The position numbers and the translations under genes were made by a program. DNA of 64,000 bases from Ignavibacteria bacterium (lineage in GTDB: Bacteria; Bacteroidota; Ignavibacteria; Tepidaquicellales; Tepidaquicellaceae): NCBI GenBank assembly GCA_019187405.1, contig JABAQZ010000006.1:277547-341546 (forward strand). Direction: 5' to 3'. The notes under the pieces are model-generated. The model was not told where the DNA came from. It was given only the letters and a program-made list of their open reading frames with translations, and ran no database searches. Shown in pieces: positions 46,513 to 55,922 of the stretch. The number at the start of each line of letters is the position of its first letter. Position 1 is the stretch's first letter.

Positions 46513-47160
46513 ATGGATTTATACAATCAGATTTTTGAAAATAATAAAAAATGGATATCGGAAAAAAAAGCCAATGACGGGAATTTCTTTGAACATCTTG
46601 CAGAAGGTCAAAATCCGGAAATATTATACATTGGCTGTAGCGACAGCCGAGTAACAGCCGAGGATATGACGGGAATTCAGCCGGGACAGATGTTTGTTCA
46701 TCGCAATATTGCCAATCTCGTTCCGAATAATGACAATAATTCTGCAGCTGTCATCGAATATGCTATTGACCAGTTAAAAGTAAAACATGTAGTCGTTTGC
46801 GGACATTACAATTGCGGCGGAGTAAGAGCTGCCATGCAAGCAAAAGATCTGGGAATTCTTAATCCGTGGCTTCGTAATATCAGGGATATTTACCGGCTGT
46901 ATAAAGATGAACTGAATTTAATTGCCGATGAGAAGTTAAGATATAACCATTTGGTAGAACTAAATGTAAAAGAGCAATGCATTAATGTGATTAAAATGGC
47001 TGTGTTCCAGAAATCTTTTCTTGAAAATGGTTTCCCAAATGTTCACGGATGGGTTTTTGATATTCATACAGGAGAATTAAAAGATTTGCAGATTGATTTT
47101 TTTAAAGCTCTGCAGGATATAAAGGAAATTTACGATTTGGGAACCGGAAACAGTAAATGA
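46513..47160 (+). CDS. can: beta-class carbonic anhydrase
   Basis: This 215-aa zinc enzyme interconverts CO2 and bicarbonate. Zinc ligands C42, H98 and C101 are in GCSDSRVTAE and CGHYNCGGVR, and the Asp44-Arg46 dyad is intact. Cytoplasmic, since no signal peptide is present. It supplies bicarbonate for carboxylations and pH balance. It stands alone, with a SnoaL-like gene 179 bp downstream. Confidence 0.96.
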   Translation: MDLYNQIFENNKKWISEKKANDGNFFEHLAEGQNPEILYIGCSDSRVTAEDMTGIQPGQMFVHRNIANLVPNNDNNSAAVIEYAIDQLKVKHVVVCGHYNCGGVRAAMQAKDLGILNPWLRNIRDIYRLYKDELNLIADEKLRYNHLVELNVKEQCINVIKMAVFQKSFLENGFPNVHGWVFDIHTGELKDLQIDFFKALQDIKEIYDLGTGNSK

Positions 47161-47339
47161 TTTTACGAGATGATACTGACACAGGTAAATTCCGGGAAAT
47201 TATCACTAAGAATAAATTATAAACATAGCTTTTAATTTACTCGCTAAAATATAATCTTTTAGCAAAAGTGAATTAATTTTTCTTTGAAATTTTGATCAAG
47301 TGTACAAATTTTTTTAATTAAAATTTTTAAACCTCAGAA

Positions 47340-47690
47340 ATGAGCAATAAAAAAGTAGTAGAAACCTATATGGATGGTTTCAGAAATACTGATCATGAAA
47401 AAATTCTGTCTTGTTTGAATGACGATGTTGTCTGGGAAATGCCGGGATTTTTTTATCATAAAGGTATTGAAGCATTTGATAAAGAAATTGAACATCCGGA
47501 TGCTGACGGAAATCCGGATATCAAAATTACCCGCTTAATCGAAGATGGAGACATTGTTGTTGCAGAGGGAAGCGTTAAAGCAAAATTAAAAAGCGGTGAT
47601 CTTATAGATGCTGTATTTTGCGATGTATTTCATTTTAAAAACGGTAAAATCAGCAAACTTACTTCTTATCTAATGTTTAGTAAACATTAA
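47340..47690 (+). CDS. SnoaL-like/NTF2-fold protein
   Basis: This 116-aa protein begins MSNKKVVETYMDGFRNTDHE followed by ILSCLNDDVVWEMPGFFYHK and ends in DVFHFKNGKISKLTSYL. This is the typical layout of ketosteroid-isomerase-like (SnoaL-like) domains. These fold around a hydrophobic pocket; activity and ligand are unknown. No neighbour suggests a pathway. Confidence 0.85.
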   Translation: MSNKKVVETYMDGFRNTDHEKILSCLNDDVVWEMPGFFYHKGIEAFDKEIEHPDADGNPDIKITRLIEDGDIVVAEGSVKAKLKSGDLIDAVFCDVFHFKNGKISKLTSYLMFSKH

Positions 47691-47766
47691 TATTTCTGCT
47701 TTCATCATTCCTGTTATTTGTTAACAATAGCAACAAGCTGAATTGAAAATGAAAATTTTTTTTACC

Positions 47767-50352
47767 TTATCTCAACAGAATCATCCGTTTTGTATCTTTT
47801 TTAACACCATTCATTTCAATTGAGTAGAAATAAATTCCGCTTGGATAACCATAACCGTTGAAATTTACCGAATGATTTCCCGCAGATTTTCTTTCATTAA
47901 CTAAGACGGCAATTTCATTTCCAAGTACATCGTAAATTTTTAGCGAAATAAATTCCTGCTTTGAAATACTGTAATCTATTTTAGTTGACGGATTAAAAGG
48001 ATTAGGATAATTCTGCTTCAAAGTATAGCTTTCGGCAGTAAATTCCTGTTCATTGTTTATATTGACTATTTTATTCATGTCAATTTTATACATTGACCTG
48101 CCGTGAGTTCCGATGACAAGATAATATTCGGTCGGATGAATCTTCATATCATACACGGAAACCATCGGTAGACCGGAGCCGAGAAACTGCCAGCTTTGTC
48201 CGGTGTTTGTACTGTAATAACATCCCACATCAGAGCCGACAAGGAGAACGTTTGATCTTTGAGGATCAACAGCAAAAGCATTTACAGGAGCATCCGGAAG
48301 ATTTCCACTTATGTCAATCCAATTTTGTCCCTTGTTTGTAGTTTTGAAAACATGCGGCTGCGGGTCTTTCCATTTAAGTCCGTTGTATGTAACATAAGCA
48401 ATGTTATCGTTTGAATAATCAAACGCAACTCTCGTTACCCATCTATAAGGAAGCGATGAAGATACTTTTGTCCAGTTAGTTCCGTAATTTGCAGATATCC
48501 AGACATTAGCATCATCAGTTCCGGCAATTATAACATTGGAATTCGAAGGTGCAACCGCTATTGTCGTTACGGAACCAAGTCTGGGCTGATTTCCGTTTGT
48601 CAGATCAGGACTTACGGCTGTCCAACTTGCTGCAGCATTTGTTGTGCGGTAAACTTTATTTGTTCCGTAATAAAGGATGTTATTGTTGTTCGGATCCATA
48701 ACAACAGGTGTCGACCAGTTTTTCTTTTCGGAAGAACTTATGCCGCTTGTAGCTGAGTTAAAGCTTTGACCGCCGTTGGTGGATTTACCGAGAGCCCCGT
48801 TTTGTGATTCCGCATAAATGACATTTGGATTAGTCGGGTCAACAATTACATAAAACCCGTCACCTCCGTAAATACCTTCCCAGTCATTCAGATTACCTGT
48901 TATGGTTCTGTTGGTACCGTTATCCTGCGTTCCTCCGTAAAGTCTTTGGGGATTTGTCTTATCAATTCCGATTTCATAGAACTGAGTAACGGGTAATTCT
49001 TCTATAAACGTGAATGCTGTTCCGCCGTTGGTAGAATTATAAATACCGCCATCGTTGCCGAGTATGATTGTTTCAGGATTACCGGGTTTAAAAGCCAAAG
49101 CATGATTATCCACATGTACATTGAACGGAAGAATATCTGACCAGCTATTACCGCCGTTAATGGTTTTCATTACAGAATAATCTAAAACATAAACGGTATT
49201 AGGATTTGTCGGATGCACTCTCACTTGTCCAAAGTACCAGCTAAATGTTGAAAATCCCGTTTCGAGTTGATTTCCGGGATCTGCATCAGTCCAGTTGAGA
49301 CCGGCATTTGTTGTTTTAAAAAAACCGGAATAAGTCGAACCGTTTGTAAACAATGCATAAAGTATATTTGGACTTGATTTTGAAATGCTGATCCCGATTC
49401 TGCCGACATTTGTTGATGCTGAATTGGGAAGACCGTTTGCGGAACCAAGAGCAGTCCAGTTTGCACCTCCGTTGACTGATTTATAAATCCCGCTCCATAA
49501 TCCATATAAAGCGCCTCCATTCGGATATCTTGTTCTTTGCCACATTGCAGCATAAACATTTGATGTATTTGCAGGATCAATTGCTAAGTCAATTGCGCCG
49601 GTCGAATCATTTAGAAATAAAATTCTGCTCCAGTTCATTCCGCCGTTTTCACTTTTGTAAACTCCCCTGTCAGGATTTGGTCCGAAATATGAGCCAACAG
49701 CAGCAACATAAATTCTTAGAGGATTAGCCGGATCAACAATTATCCTGCCGACGGAAACTGTCAGCTGCAGTCCTATCATCTGCCAGTTTATTCCTCCGTT
49801 TGTAGATTTATAAACGCCTCCTCCGGCAAAATTATTATGTCCGCCGTTAGCTTCACCCGTACCGACATATATATTGTTTGAATTAACCGGATCAACTGCA
49901 ATATCACCGATTGGCATTACTGCTTGTTCGTCAAAAACAGAAAAATAATTCAAGCCACCGTTTGTTGATTTAAAAACTCCGCCTGTTGCAGCTCCGGCAT
50001 AAATTATATTAACGTTATTCGGATCATACTCAATATCCGAAATTCTACCTCCAATATTCAACGGACCTGCAAAAGTCCATGTCAATCCGGGATTATCAGT
50101 TTCAGTCTGACGTTTCATTTCCTGAGCTTTTTTTAAAGCAGTAAGATGAGCTGCCGGATCGGCTTGACCGAAAGGAAAAGTTCGTTTTAGATATTCCGTT
50201 TCGGAAGGATATTTGGCTTCATCAGTTTTCTTGTTCCGTTTTTTTGTTATCTCATTATTTGTTTTTGAAATGTTATCAAATTTATCAAAGTAAATTTTAA
50301 ATACAAACAAAGCCGACAGCGACAGCAAGATTGTAACTATAAAATATTTCAT
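47767..50352 (-). CDS. large secreted BNR/VPS10-like beta-propeller protein with T9SS sorting domain
   Basis: This 861-aa protein has an N-terminal membrane/signal segment (MKYFIVTILLSLSALFVFKI) and about a dozen sialidase/VPS10-type propeller repeats with the recurring GGVYKSTNGGxxW and DPxNxxxIYVG patterns. From about residue 779, QNYPNPFNPSTKIDY introduces a T9SS sorting domain ending MILLR. Such proteins are abundant surface or extracellular proteins in this lineage. No catalytic Asp-box enzyme signature is evident, so binding or adhesion is more likely than hydrolysis. Confidence 0.92.
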   Translation of the reverse strand: MKYFIVTILLSLSALFVFKIYFDKFDNISKTNNEITKKRNKKTDEAKYPSETEYLKRTFPFGQADPAAHLTALKKAQEMKRQTETDNPGLTWTFAGPLNIGGRISDIEYDPNNVNIIYAGAATGGVFKSTNGGLNYFSVFDEQAVMPIGDIAVDPVNSNNIYVGTGEANGGHNNFAGGGVYKSTNGGINWQMIGLQLTVSVGRIIVDPANPLRIYVAAVGSYFGPNPDRGVYKSENGGMNWSRILFLNDSTGAIDLAIDPANTSNVYAAMWQRTRYPNGGALYGLWSGIYKSVNGGANWTALGSANGLPNSASTNVGRIGISISKSSPNILYALFTNGSTYSGFFKTTNAGLNWTDADPGNQLETGFSTFSWYFGQVRVHPTNPNTVYVLDYSVMKTINGGNSWSDILPFNVHVDNHALAFKPGNPETIILGNDGGIYNSTNGGTAFTFIEELPVTQFYEIGIDKTNPQRLYGGTQDNGTNRTITGNLNDWEGIYGGDGFYVIVDPTNPNVIYAESQNGALGKSTNGGQSFNSATSGISSSEKKNWSTPVVMDPNNNNILYYGTNKVYRTTNAAASWTAVSPDLTNGNQPRLGSVTTIAVAPSNSNVIIAGTDDANVWISANYGTNWTKVSSSLPYRWVTRVAFDYSNDNIAYVTYNGLKWKDPQPHVFKTTNKGQNWIDISGNLPDAPVNAFAVDPQRSNVLLVGSDVGCYYSTNTGQSWQFLGSGLPMVSVYDMKIHPTEYYLVIGTHGRSMYKIDMNKIVNINNEQEFTAESYTLKQNYPNPFNPSTKIDYSISKQEFISLKIYDVLGNEIAVLVNERKSAGNHSVNFNGYGYPSGIYFYSIEMNGVKKDTKRMILLR

Positions 50353-50739
50353 GTGATTTAAAAAAATTTATATTAATGAGTTTACATTTATTTTAAAACA
50401 AAATACTCTTTGCATTAGAAAAATAAAAGTAGATTTAAATAAATATATACTTAATAAAAGAATTCAGAAATCCTTGTTATCAGAAAAAAATTGCCTGAAA
50501 AATTTTTAAGGAATAATTATTTCTTTTTTATAAATGAATTTCACAAATGAATATTTTTTTGTTTAATTTTTGTTAATTCATAAAAATACATTCGTCTTTT
50601 GAAATCGAATTTCGATTTTAAGTAAATCAATTTAATATTTTCATTTACTAAATCCATTAAATGATAATTATTCTTAACTTTTTAGTTAAAATTGAATGAT
50701 TTATATTGAATACCGAAACTAAAAAAATCAATCAAACAC
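50353..50739. other. divergent intergenic region with a 7-bp dyad
   Basis: These 387 AT-rich bases lie between the BNR gene (minus) and citrate synthase (plus). The inverted repeat AAATCGA-ATT-TCGATTT at 50602-50618, 122 bp before the citrate synthase start, is the only structured element seen. It could be an operator. No ORF or RNA gene is visible. Confidence 0.4.
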
Positions 50740-52023
50740 ATGTCAAAAACTTTAAAAGAAACGCTTTCTTTGCAAATTTCCGCATTAAGAGAAGAAGCGA
50801 AATCAATTGTAAAAAACCACGGAAAAAAAACCGTAGATCAGGTTATAATTGACCAGCTTTATGGCGGAATGAGAGGAATAAAAGGATTAATCTGTGATAC
50901 GTCTTCAGTAGGATTGGACACCGGACTAATAATCAGAGGCATTCCTATTTTAGAACTTACCGAAAAACTTCCAGAAGAAATTTTTTATCTGTTGTTAACC
51001 GGAAAACTTCCTGCTGCGGAAGAACTGAAATCCCTACAGTCTGACCTTAAGAAAAGAGAAGAAGTTCCATCGTATGTATGGGATGTTTTAAACTCAACAC
51101 CAAAGGATTCACATCCAATGGTGATGTTTAGCGCTGCAATTTTATGTATGGAAAAAGAATCCGAATTTAGAAAACTATATGACAGCGGATATTCAAAAGA
51201 CAAGCTATGGGAACCGATGTATGAAGATTGTCTTAACATAATTGCAAGAGCTCCACAAATTGCCGCATTCATTTACAGGAAAAAATTTGGTAAAGGAGAC
51301 ATGATTGCTCCGGACAGCAAGCTTGACTGGGCTGGAAATTTTGCCAAGATGTTGGGCATCGATGACAAGGACGGAACATTTGCAAAACTTATGCGTCTTT
51401 ACATGGTGCTGCACAGCGATCATGAAGGCGGGAATGCAAGCGCATTTACAAACCTTGTAATTTCATCTACACTTTCGGACGCTTATTACTCAATCAGCGG
51501 AGCGTTAAATGCACTTTCTGGACCGCTGCATGGACTTGCAAATCAGGAATGCCTAAAGTTTATTGTTAAGATGCTTAATGACATTGGTCATCAGCCTACG
51601 GATGAAGAAGTAACGGCATATTGTCAGAATCTGCTTGACAATGGAAGAGTGGTTTCCGGTTATGGTCATCCCGTTTTAAGAATTACTGATCCGAGATTTA
51701 CCGCATTTCTTGAATTTGGAAAGGCACACTTGCCTGATGACAGTACATTCAGACTTGTGAAGCAGCTGTTTGAAATCGTTCCTGATCTGCTTGTTAAGCA
51801 GGGAAAGGCAAAAGATCCTTGGCCTAACGTTGATGCATCGAGCGGTTCATTGCTTTATCATTACGGAATTACAGAGTATGAATATTATACAGTGCTCTTT
51901 GGCGTATCGAGGATACTTGGATATTCTGCTCAGCTGATTATTTCACGTATGATGAATTTTGCGATTATCAGACCTAAGTCGGTTACAACAGACTGGATAA
52001 AAAAGCAGATTGCAGCAGATTAA
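50740..52023 (+). CDS. citrate synthase, eukaryotic-like Si form
   Basis: This 427-aa enzyme condenses acetyl-CoA and oxaloacetate. The first catalytic His region is LHSDHEGGNASAF and the second is SGPLHGLANQECLKF; SGYGHPVLRITDPRF completes the substrate-binding set. Length and motifs match the mitochondrial-like type found in several Bacteroidota/Chlorobi-group bacteria rather than the hexameric GltA type. It is monocistronic with a clear terminator. Confidence 0.94.
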   Translation: MSKTLKETLSLQISALREEAKSIVKNHGKKTVDQVIIDQLYGGMRGIKGLICDTSSVGLDTGLIIRGIPILELTEKLPEEIFYLLLTGKLPAAEELKSLQSDLKKREEVPSYVWDVLNSTPKDSHPMVMFSAAILCMEKESEFRKLYDSGYSKDKLWEPMYEDCLNIIARAPQIAAFIYRKKFGKGDMIAPDSKLDWAGNFAKMLGIDDKDGTFAKLMRLYMVLHSDHEGGNASAFTNLVISSTLSDAYYSISGALNALSGPLHGLANQECLKFIVKMLNDIGHQPTDEEVTAYCQNLLDNGRVVSGYGHPVLRITDPRFTAFLEFGKAHLPDDSTFRLVKQLFEIVPDLLVKQGKAKDPWPNVDASSGSLLYHYGITEYEYYTVLFGVSRILGYSAQLIISRMMNFAIIRPKSVTTDWIKKQIAAD

Positions 52024-52047
52024 AACAATTATTAATCAATCATTAAG

Positions 52048-52080
52048 ACCCTTTTGCACAAAATGTAAAAGGGTTTTTTT
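52048..52080 (+). terminator. terminator of the citrate synthase gene
   Basis: The stem ACCCTTTT/AAAAGGGT with an 11-base loop is followed by seven T. It starts 24 bp after the stop codon. Confidence 0.87.
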
Positions 52081-52126
52081 ATTATTCAAATATTTGATCA
52101 GAATAAGTATTTTGTAAAAAAGAAAT

Positions 52127-53203
52127 TTGGCAAAAGATTCAATAAAATATAATATAACATTCAAGTCGCTTAAGGAAAAATTGAGCAAAGGCGATATTCC
52201 GGGAAACATGCTCATTTCTGCCGGAAGTAAGATTGTTTTTGATGAAATTATAGAAATAGTCTGTAAGAAATTTACCGGAAAGAGTTCATGTGAAAAAGAC
52301 ATTCTGATAAGTTTTAATTCTGAAGATAAGCCGATTGAAAATGTTATAAACGAATGCAGCAGCACTGGACTTTTTGCAGACAAGAAAATTGTAATTCTGA
52401 AAAACATCAAGAAACTTCCGAAAGCAGACAAAATGTCTTTGGTTGAATATTTGAAGAGACCTAACTCTGACGCTTGTCTGATAATGGAATCTTCCGGTGA
52501 AGAACTCAATCCTGCAAAGTTGTTTTTTTATGATAAAAAAGACGGAGAAGAAAATACGGCGGAAATTAAAAAGACAATCGAACACAATGTAAGTATTTTT
52601 CAGATTTCATCAATGAATGAAACAGAAATAATCGATTGGCTTATGGATAAATTTGAGGATTACAAAATAAGCATGGATACGCTAAAACATTTCATTCAGT
52701 TTTCCAATTATTCTCCGGATGAGCTTATTAGCGAAGCCGAGAAACTAAAGACATACTGTTACGGATCGAAAGAAATAACAAAAGACGCCGTAAATTTATG
52801 CAACGGTATGGAAAAAGATTTCAATGAAAATGATTTCATTAAAGCTTTGATTGAAAAAGATACCGGGAAGGCGTTCAGAATATACGAAAGCATCAGTTTA
52901 AAAAAAGATGCGGAAGTATTTATAATATTTTTGTTGAATTCTTCATTTACTGCAATTTACAAAATGTATGATCCGGCCGTAAACGGAATGAATGAATGGG
53001 ATTTAAAAAGATCGCTGAAGCTTTGGTTTCCCGACCAGGATAAGCTGATACCTCTGTATAAAAAATTCAGAAGTTCAGCAGGCAGGGAAAAAATTGCGGA
53101 GTTGATCAATCAGATTTATAAAACTGACAAAATGCTGAAGACATCTTCAGCTGACAAAAGAAACATAATGTCAGATTTAATTCATCGGATTTGCAGTTCA
53201 TAA
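52127..53203 (+). CDS. holA: DNA polymerase III delta subunit
   Basis: This 358-aa clamp-loader subunit starts at TTG (52127). It shows an N-terminal AAA+-like domain with VIKIVILKNIKKLPKADK-type sequence (IVILKNIKKLPKADKMSLVE), the NEETEIIDWL-like segment (MNETEIIDWLMDKFEDYKI) and a helical C-terminal collar. Walker residues are absent, as normal for delta. It opens the beta clamp. It is followed by the sigma factor gene after 50 bp. Confidence 0.85.
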   Translation: MAKDSIKYNITFKSLKEKLSKGDIPGNMLISAGSKIVFDEIIEIVCKKFTGKSSCEKDILISFNSEDKPIENVINECSSTGLFADKKIVILKNIKKLPKADKMSLVEYLKRPNSDACLIMESSGEELNPAKLFFYDKKDGEENTAEIKKTIEHNVSIFQISSMNETEIIDWLMDKFEDYKISMDTLKHFIQFSNYSPDELISEAEKLKTYCYGSKEITKDAVNLCNGMEKDFNENDFIKALIEKDTGKAFRIYESISLKKDAEVFIIFLLNSSFTAIYKMYDPAVNGMNEWDLKRSLKLWFPDQDKLIPLYKKFRSSAGREKIAELINQIYKTDKMLKTSSADKRNIMSDLIHRICSS

Positions 53204-53253
53204 AAAAGATTTTGGAACAAAACCGTATAAAATTAGTTAAATAATCGGGTTTA

Positions 53254-53859
53254 ATGCCGGAGAACAATTTCGTTGATTTTAAAAGTCTGACAGATGAGGA
53301 GCTGATATTCAGATTTCAGGAAGGCGACATTAAAGCTTTCAATGAAATTGTCAGACGGTACAAAGATAAAATAGTAAATTTTGTTTTCAGGTTTTGCGGA
53401 AACAGGGATATTGCCGAGGATGTATCGCAAGAAACATTTATAAAGCTTTTTAAAAACAAACATTCATACAAACCCATAGCAAAGTTTACAACCTGGCTTC
53501 ATACAATTGCAATTAATGAAACAAAGACAATGCTAAGATCCGACAGAAAACATGAATCATTTTCTATAAGCAACATGCTTGAAGAAGGCACAGTTGACAT
53601 GGAGCTTGCTTCATCAGATTACAAGCCTGATTCCGTAGTCAATACAAAAATCGAAGTCAGTTTGATTCAGAAAGCAATAAATGAACTTGATGAAAAATAC
53701 AGAGAAGCAGTGGTGTTAAGGGATATAGAAGATCTGGATTACGAAGAAATTTCAAAAGTTCTGGAAATCCCTCTTGGAACGGTGAGATCAAGGATTAACA
53801 GAGGAAGAGAATCATTGAGGATAACGCTTGGAAAATTAATTAAGAAAAATAAAATCTGA
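53254..53859 (+). CDS. ECF-type RNA polymerase sigma factor
   Basis: This 201-aa sigma-70 family protein has region 2 (FNEIVRRYKDKIVNFVFRFC, then AEDVSQETFIKLFKN) and region 4 with the helix-turn-helix LDYEEISKVLEIPLGTVRSR. Length and lack of regions 1 and 3 mark it as extracytoplasmic-function type. The next gene, 15 bp downstream, encodes a probable membrane partner, the usual sigma/anti-sigma arrangement. Confidence 0.94.
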   Translation: MPENNFVDFKSLTDEELIFRFQEGDIKAFNEIVRRYKDKIVNFVFRFCGNRDIAEDVSQETFIKLFKNKHSYKPIAKFTTWLHTIAINETKTMLRSDRKHESFSISNMLEEGTVDMELASSDYKPDSVVNTKIEVSLIQKAINELDEKYREAVVLRDIEDLDYEEISKVLEIPLGTVRSRINRGRESLRITLGKLIKKNKI

Positions 53860-53874
53860 TTTTAGAAACAACGT

Positions 53875-54675
53875 TTGAATGAAGAGGAAAAAAATATTGA
53901 AATAAGAAAGCTGCTGAAGAGTTTGCCTGATGTCAGAGCAAGCGATGACTTTGAAGAGAGACTGCATGAAAAAATCTCTTTGATTGAATCAGAAACGCAG
54001 AAGTCAAAGGTCGTTCAGGATAGAGAAGGAATTTTTCAGAGAATTTTTGGTAACAGAAAAAATCCTTGGCTTGTGCCTGCTTTGGGTTTTTCAGTGATAG
54101 TACTGTTAACCGTGTATGTAACATACACATACAGGTACGGCGTTATGGAAGAATTTACTGCTTCTCAAAAAAAGACTGATGACAAAGGTATTATGAATTT
54201 GAATGATACATCAGGAAAAAAATTTAACAATACTGAACATAGTAATTCCATCAATAATGAATTATTAACCGGTAAAAATGAGCAAAAGTTAACTTCACCG
54301 ACAGAATTAGAAAAAACACAAACTGAACGTGATACGAAGGAGAAAAACACGGCACAGCCGCAGACCCAATCTCATGATATTAATCAAATTGAAGCAAAGC
54401 CCAAAGTTCTTGAAAAGAAAGCAGACACAGAGCCGCAAAAGAAATTGGAAATGGGTGAACATGAAATTATTAAAGAAGATAAGGGTGAATTAAGGAAGGA
54501 AACTATGGATGAAAAGAACCTTCCTGAAAGCGGAATGGACGTAAATGCTGCCGAGGAGAATGCGACTGAAAGATCAATGATGAGCATTCAGAAAAAGGAT
54601 AGTTTAAATAAACTCGATTCACTGAACAAACTAAAGCTTGAAAAGTTAAGAAAAAAAATTAACGATAAAAAATAA
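53875..54675 (+). CDS. probable membrane-spanning anti-sigma factor
   Basis: The 266-aa protein starts at TTG. Its N-terminal 60 residues (EIRKLLKSLPDVRASDDFEERLHEKIS) resemble the sigma-binding helices found before the membrane segment of anti-sigma factors. One transmembrane helix follows at about 62-84 (PWLVPALGFSVIVLLTVYVT). A long, highly charged, Lys/Glu/Gln-rich low-complexity periplasmic tail completes it. There is no zinc-binding HxxxCxxC motif. Assignment rests mostly on position after the sigma gene. Confidence 0.65.
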   Translation: MNEEEKNIEIRKLLKSLPDVRASDDFEERLHEKISLIESETQKSKVVQDREGIFQRIFGNRKNPWLVPALGFSVIVLLTVYVTYTYRYGVMEEFTASQKKTDDKGIMNLNDTSGKKFNNTEHSNSINNELLTGKNEQKLTSPTELEKTQTERDTKEKNTAQPQTQSHDINQIEAKPKVLEKKADTEPQKKLEMGEHEIIKEDKGELRKETMDEKNLPESGMDVNAAEENATERSMMSIQKKDSLNKLDSLNKLKLEKLRKKINDKK

Positions 54676-54681
54676 GATAAA

Positions 54682-54939
54682 TTGTTTACTGCAAAAATAA
54701 CCATCACAATAAGGGAATCAATACTTGATCCTCAGGGAAAGGCAGTTGAGCATTCTCTGAAATCGCTCGGTTTCGATGAAATCGAAGATACCAGAATCGG
54801 CAAACACATTGAGTTGAAAATCAATACTTCATCAAAAGAAGAAGCTGAAAAAATTTCAAAAGAAGCATGCAGCAAGTTACTGGCAAATCCCGTTATGGAA
54901 GATTTTAAAATTGAGATAGAAAAAGATGTCAAAAGCTAA
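54682..54939 (+). CDS. purS: phosphoribosylformylglycinamidine synthase subunit PurS
   Basis: This 85-aa protein starts at TTG with [20 protein letters not shown] and contains [20 protein letters not shown]. It bridges PurL and PurQ in the three-subunit FGAM synthase of purine synthesis. Its end overlaps purQ by 14 bp. PurL is not in the window. Confidence 0.95.
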   Translation: MFTAKITITIRESILDPQGKAVEHSLKSLGFDEIEDTRIGKHIELKINTSSKEEAEKISKEACSKLLANPVMEDFKIEIEKDVKS

Positions 54940-55597
54940 AGCTGGCATAGTTGTCTTCCCGGGATCAAACTGTGACCATGATGCATATCATGTATTGAAA
55001 AATGTATTGTCCGTAGATACTAAATTTCTCTGGCATAAAGAAAGCGCTGTCGGCGACAGAAACATTATCATTCTTCCAGGCGGATTTTCATACGGAGATT
55101 ATCTTCGGTGCGGATCGATAGCAAGGTTTTCACCTATCATGAAAGACGTGATAAGATTTGCAGGCAGGGGCGGAATTGTAATAGGCATTTGCAACGGGTT
55201 TCAAGTATTATGTGAAACAGGACTTCTTCCCGGAGCGTTAATGAGAAACGAAAATCTGAAATTTATCTGCAAAACAGTTACATTGAAAGTAGAAAATAAT
55301 AAAAGTATTTTCACCAGCAAATATATGATAAAGGAGGAGATAAGTCTTCCTGTTGCGCACGGCGAAGGAAATTATTTTTGCAGCGAAGAGAAGCTGACTG
55401 CTCTTATAGGGAACAATCAGATTTTGTTTACATACAAAGATAATCCAAACGGTTCAGTCAGCAACATAGCCGGGATACAGAATGAGGGCAGAAATGTTCT
55501 TGGTCTGATGCCTCATCCTGAAAGAGTTTCCGAAAAAATACTCGGCAGTGATGATGGAAGACGGATATTCGAAAGTGTTGCAGAAAGCGTAATCTAA
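54926..55597 (+). CDS. purQ: phosphoribosylformylglycinamidine synthase subunit PurQ
   Basis: This 223-aa class I glutamine amidotransferase has the nucleophile Cys89 in [19 protein letters not shown] and the His/Glu of GLMPHPERV near 200. [14 protein letters not shown] and [17 protein letters not shown] are PurQ signatures. It supplies ammonia for conversion of FGAR to FGAM. It overlaps purS, which implies coupled translation. Confidence 0.97.
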   Translation: MSKAKAGIVVFPGSNCDHDAYHVLKNVLSVDTKFLWHKESAVGDRNIIILPGGFSYGDYLRCGSIARFSPIMKDVIRFAGRGGIVIGICNGFQVLCETGLLPGALMRNENLKFICKTVTLKVENNKSIFTSKYMIKEEISLPVAHGEGNYFCSEEKLTALIGNNQILFTYKDNPNGSVSNIAGIQNEGRNVLGLMPHPERVSEKILGSDDGRRIFESVAESVI

Positions 55598-55633
55598 AAA
55601 TTAATCCGCTTAAGGCGGAAAGGAGATTCAATC

Positions 55634-55816
55634 ATGTTCGGTTTAGGAACACCGGAAATAATTCTGATAGCAATAGTTATACTTGTATTATTCGGAGCAA
55701 AGAAAATTCCGGAATTAATGCAGGGACTTGGCAAAGGAATTAAAGAATTTAAAAAAGCATCATCTGACATAGAGAAAGATCTTACTTCAGCAGATGATAA
55801 AGAAAAAAAATCCTGA
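55634..55816 (+). CDS. tatA: twin-arginine translocase component TatA
   Basis: This 60-aa protein has the N-terminal membrane helix [20 protein letters not shown], then the amphipathic helix [19 protein letters not shown], both canonical for TatA/E. It builds the pore for folded Tat substrates. A strong Shine-Dalgarno sequence (GGAAAGGAG) lies 8 bases before the ATG, preceded by a short CCGC/GCGG inverted repeat at 55606-55618. No tatC is in the window. Confidence 0.94.
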   Translation: MFGLGTPEIILIAIVILVLFGAKKIPELMQGLGKGIKEFKKASSDIEKDLTSADDKEKKS

Positions 55817-55868
55817 ATTCGGATTTTAAAAAGATAAACGAAATTTTTCTGATTTGAATAATTAATGC

Positions 55869-55914
55869 TGCAAAATCCTTTTCAAAAGATTAAGGATTTT
55901 GTAGTTTTCTTTTT
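55869..55914 (+). terminator. terminator downstream of tatA
   Basis: The stem TGCAAAATCCTT/AAGGATTTTGTA (12 bp with one G-T pair) with an 11-base loop is followed by a T-rich run. It separates tatA from gatA, which starts at 55923. Confidence 0.85.
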
Positions 55915-55922
55915 TAAAGTAA

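Noticed and set aside
52036..52509. 157-aa minus-strand ORF over the holA start
   Set aside because: It is an antisense shadow of holA and spans the citrate synthase terminator; no protein-like motifs.
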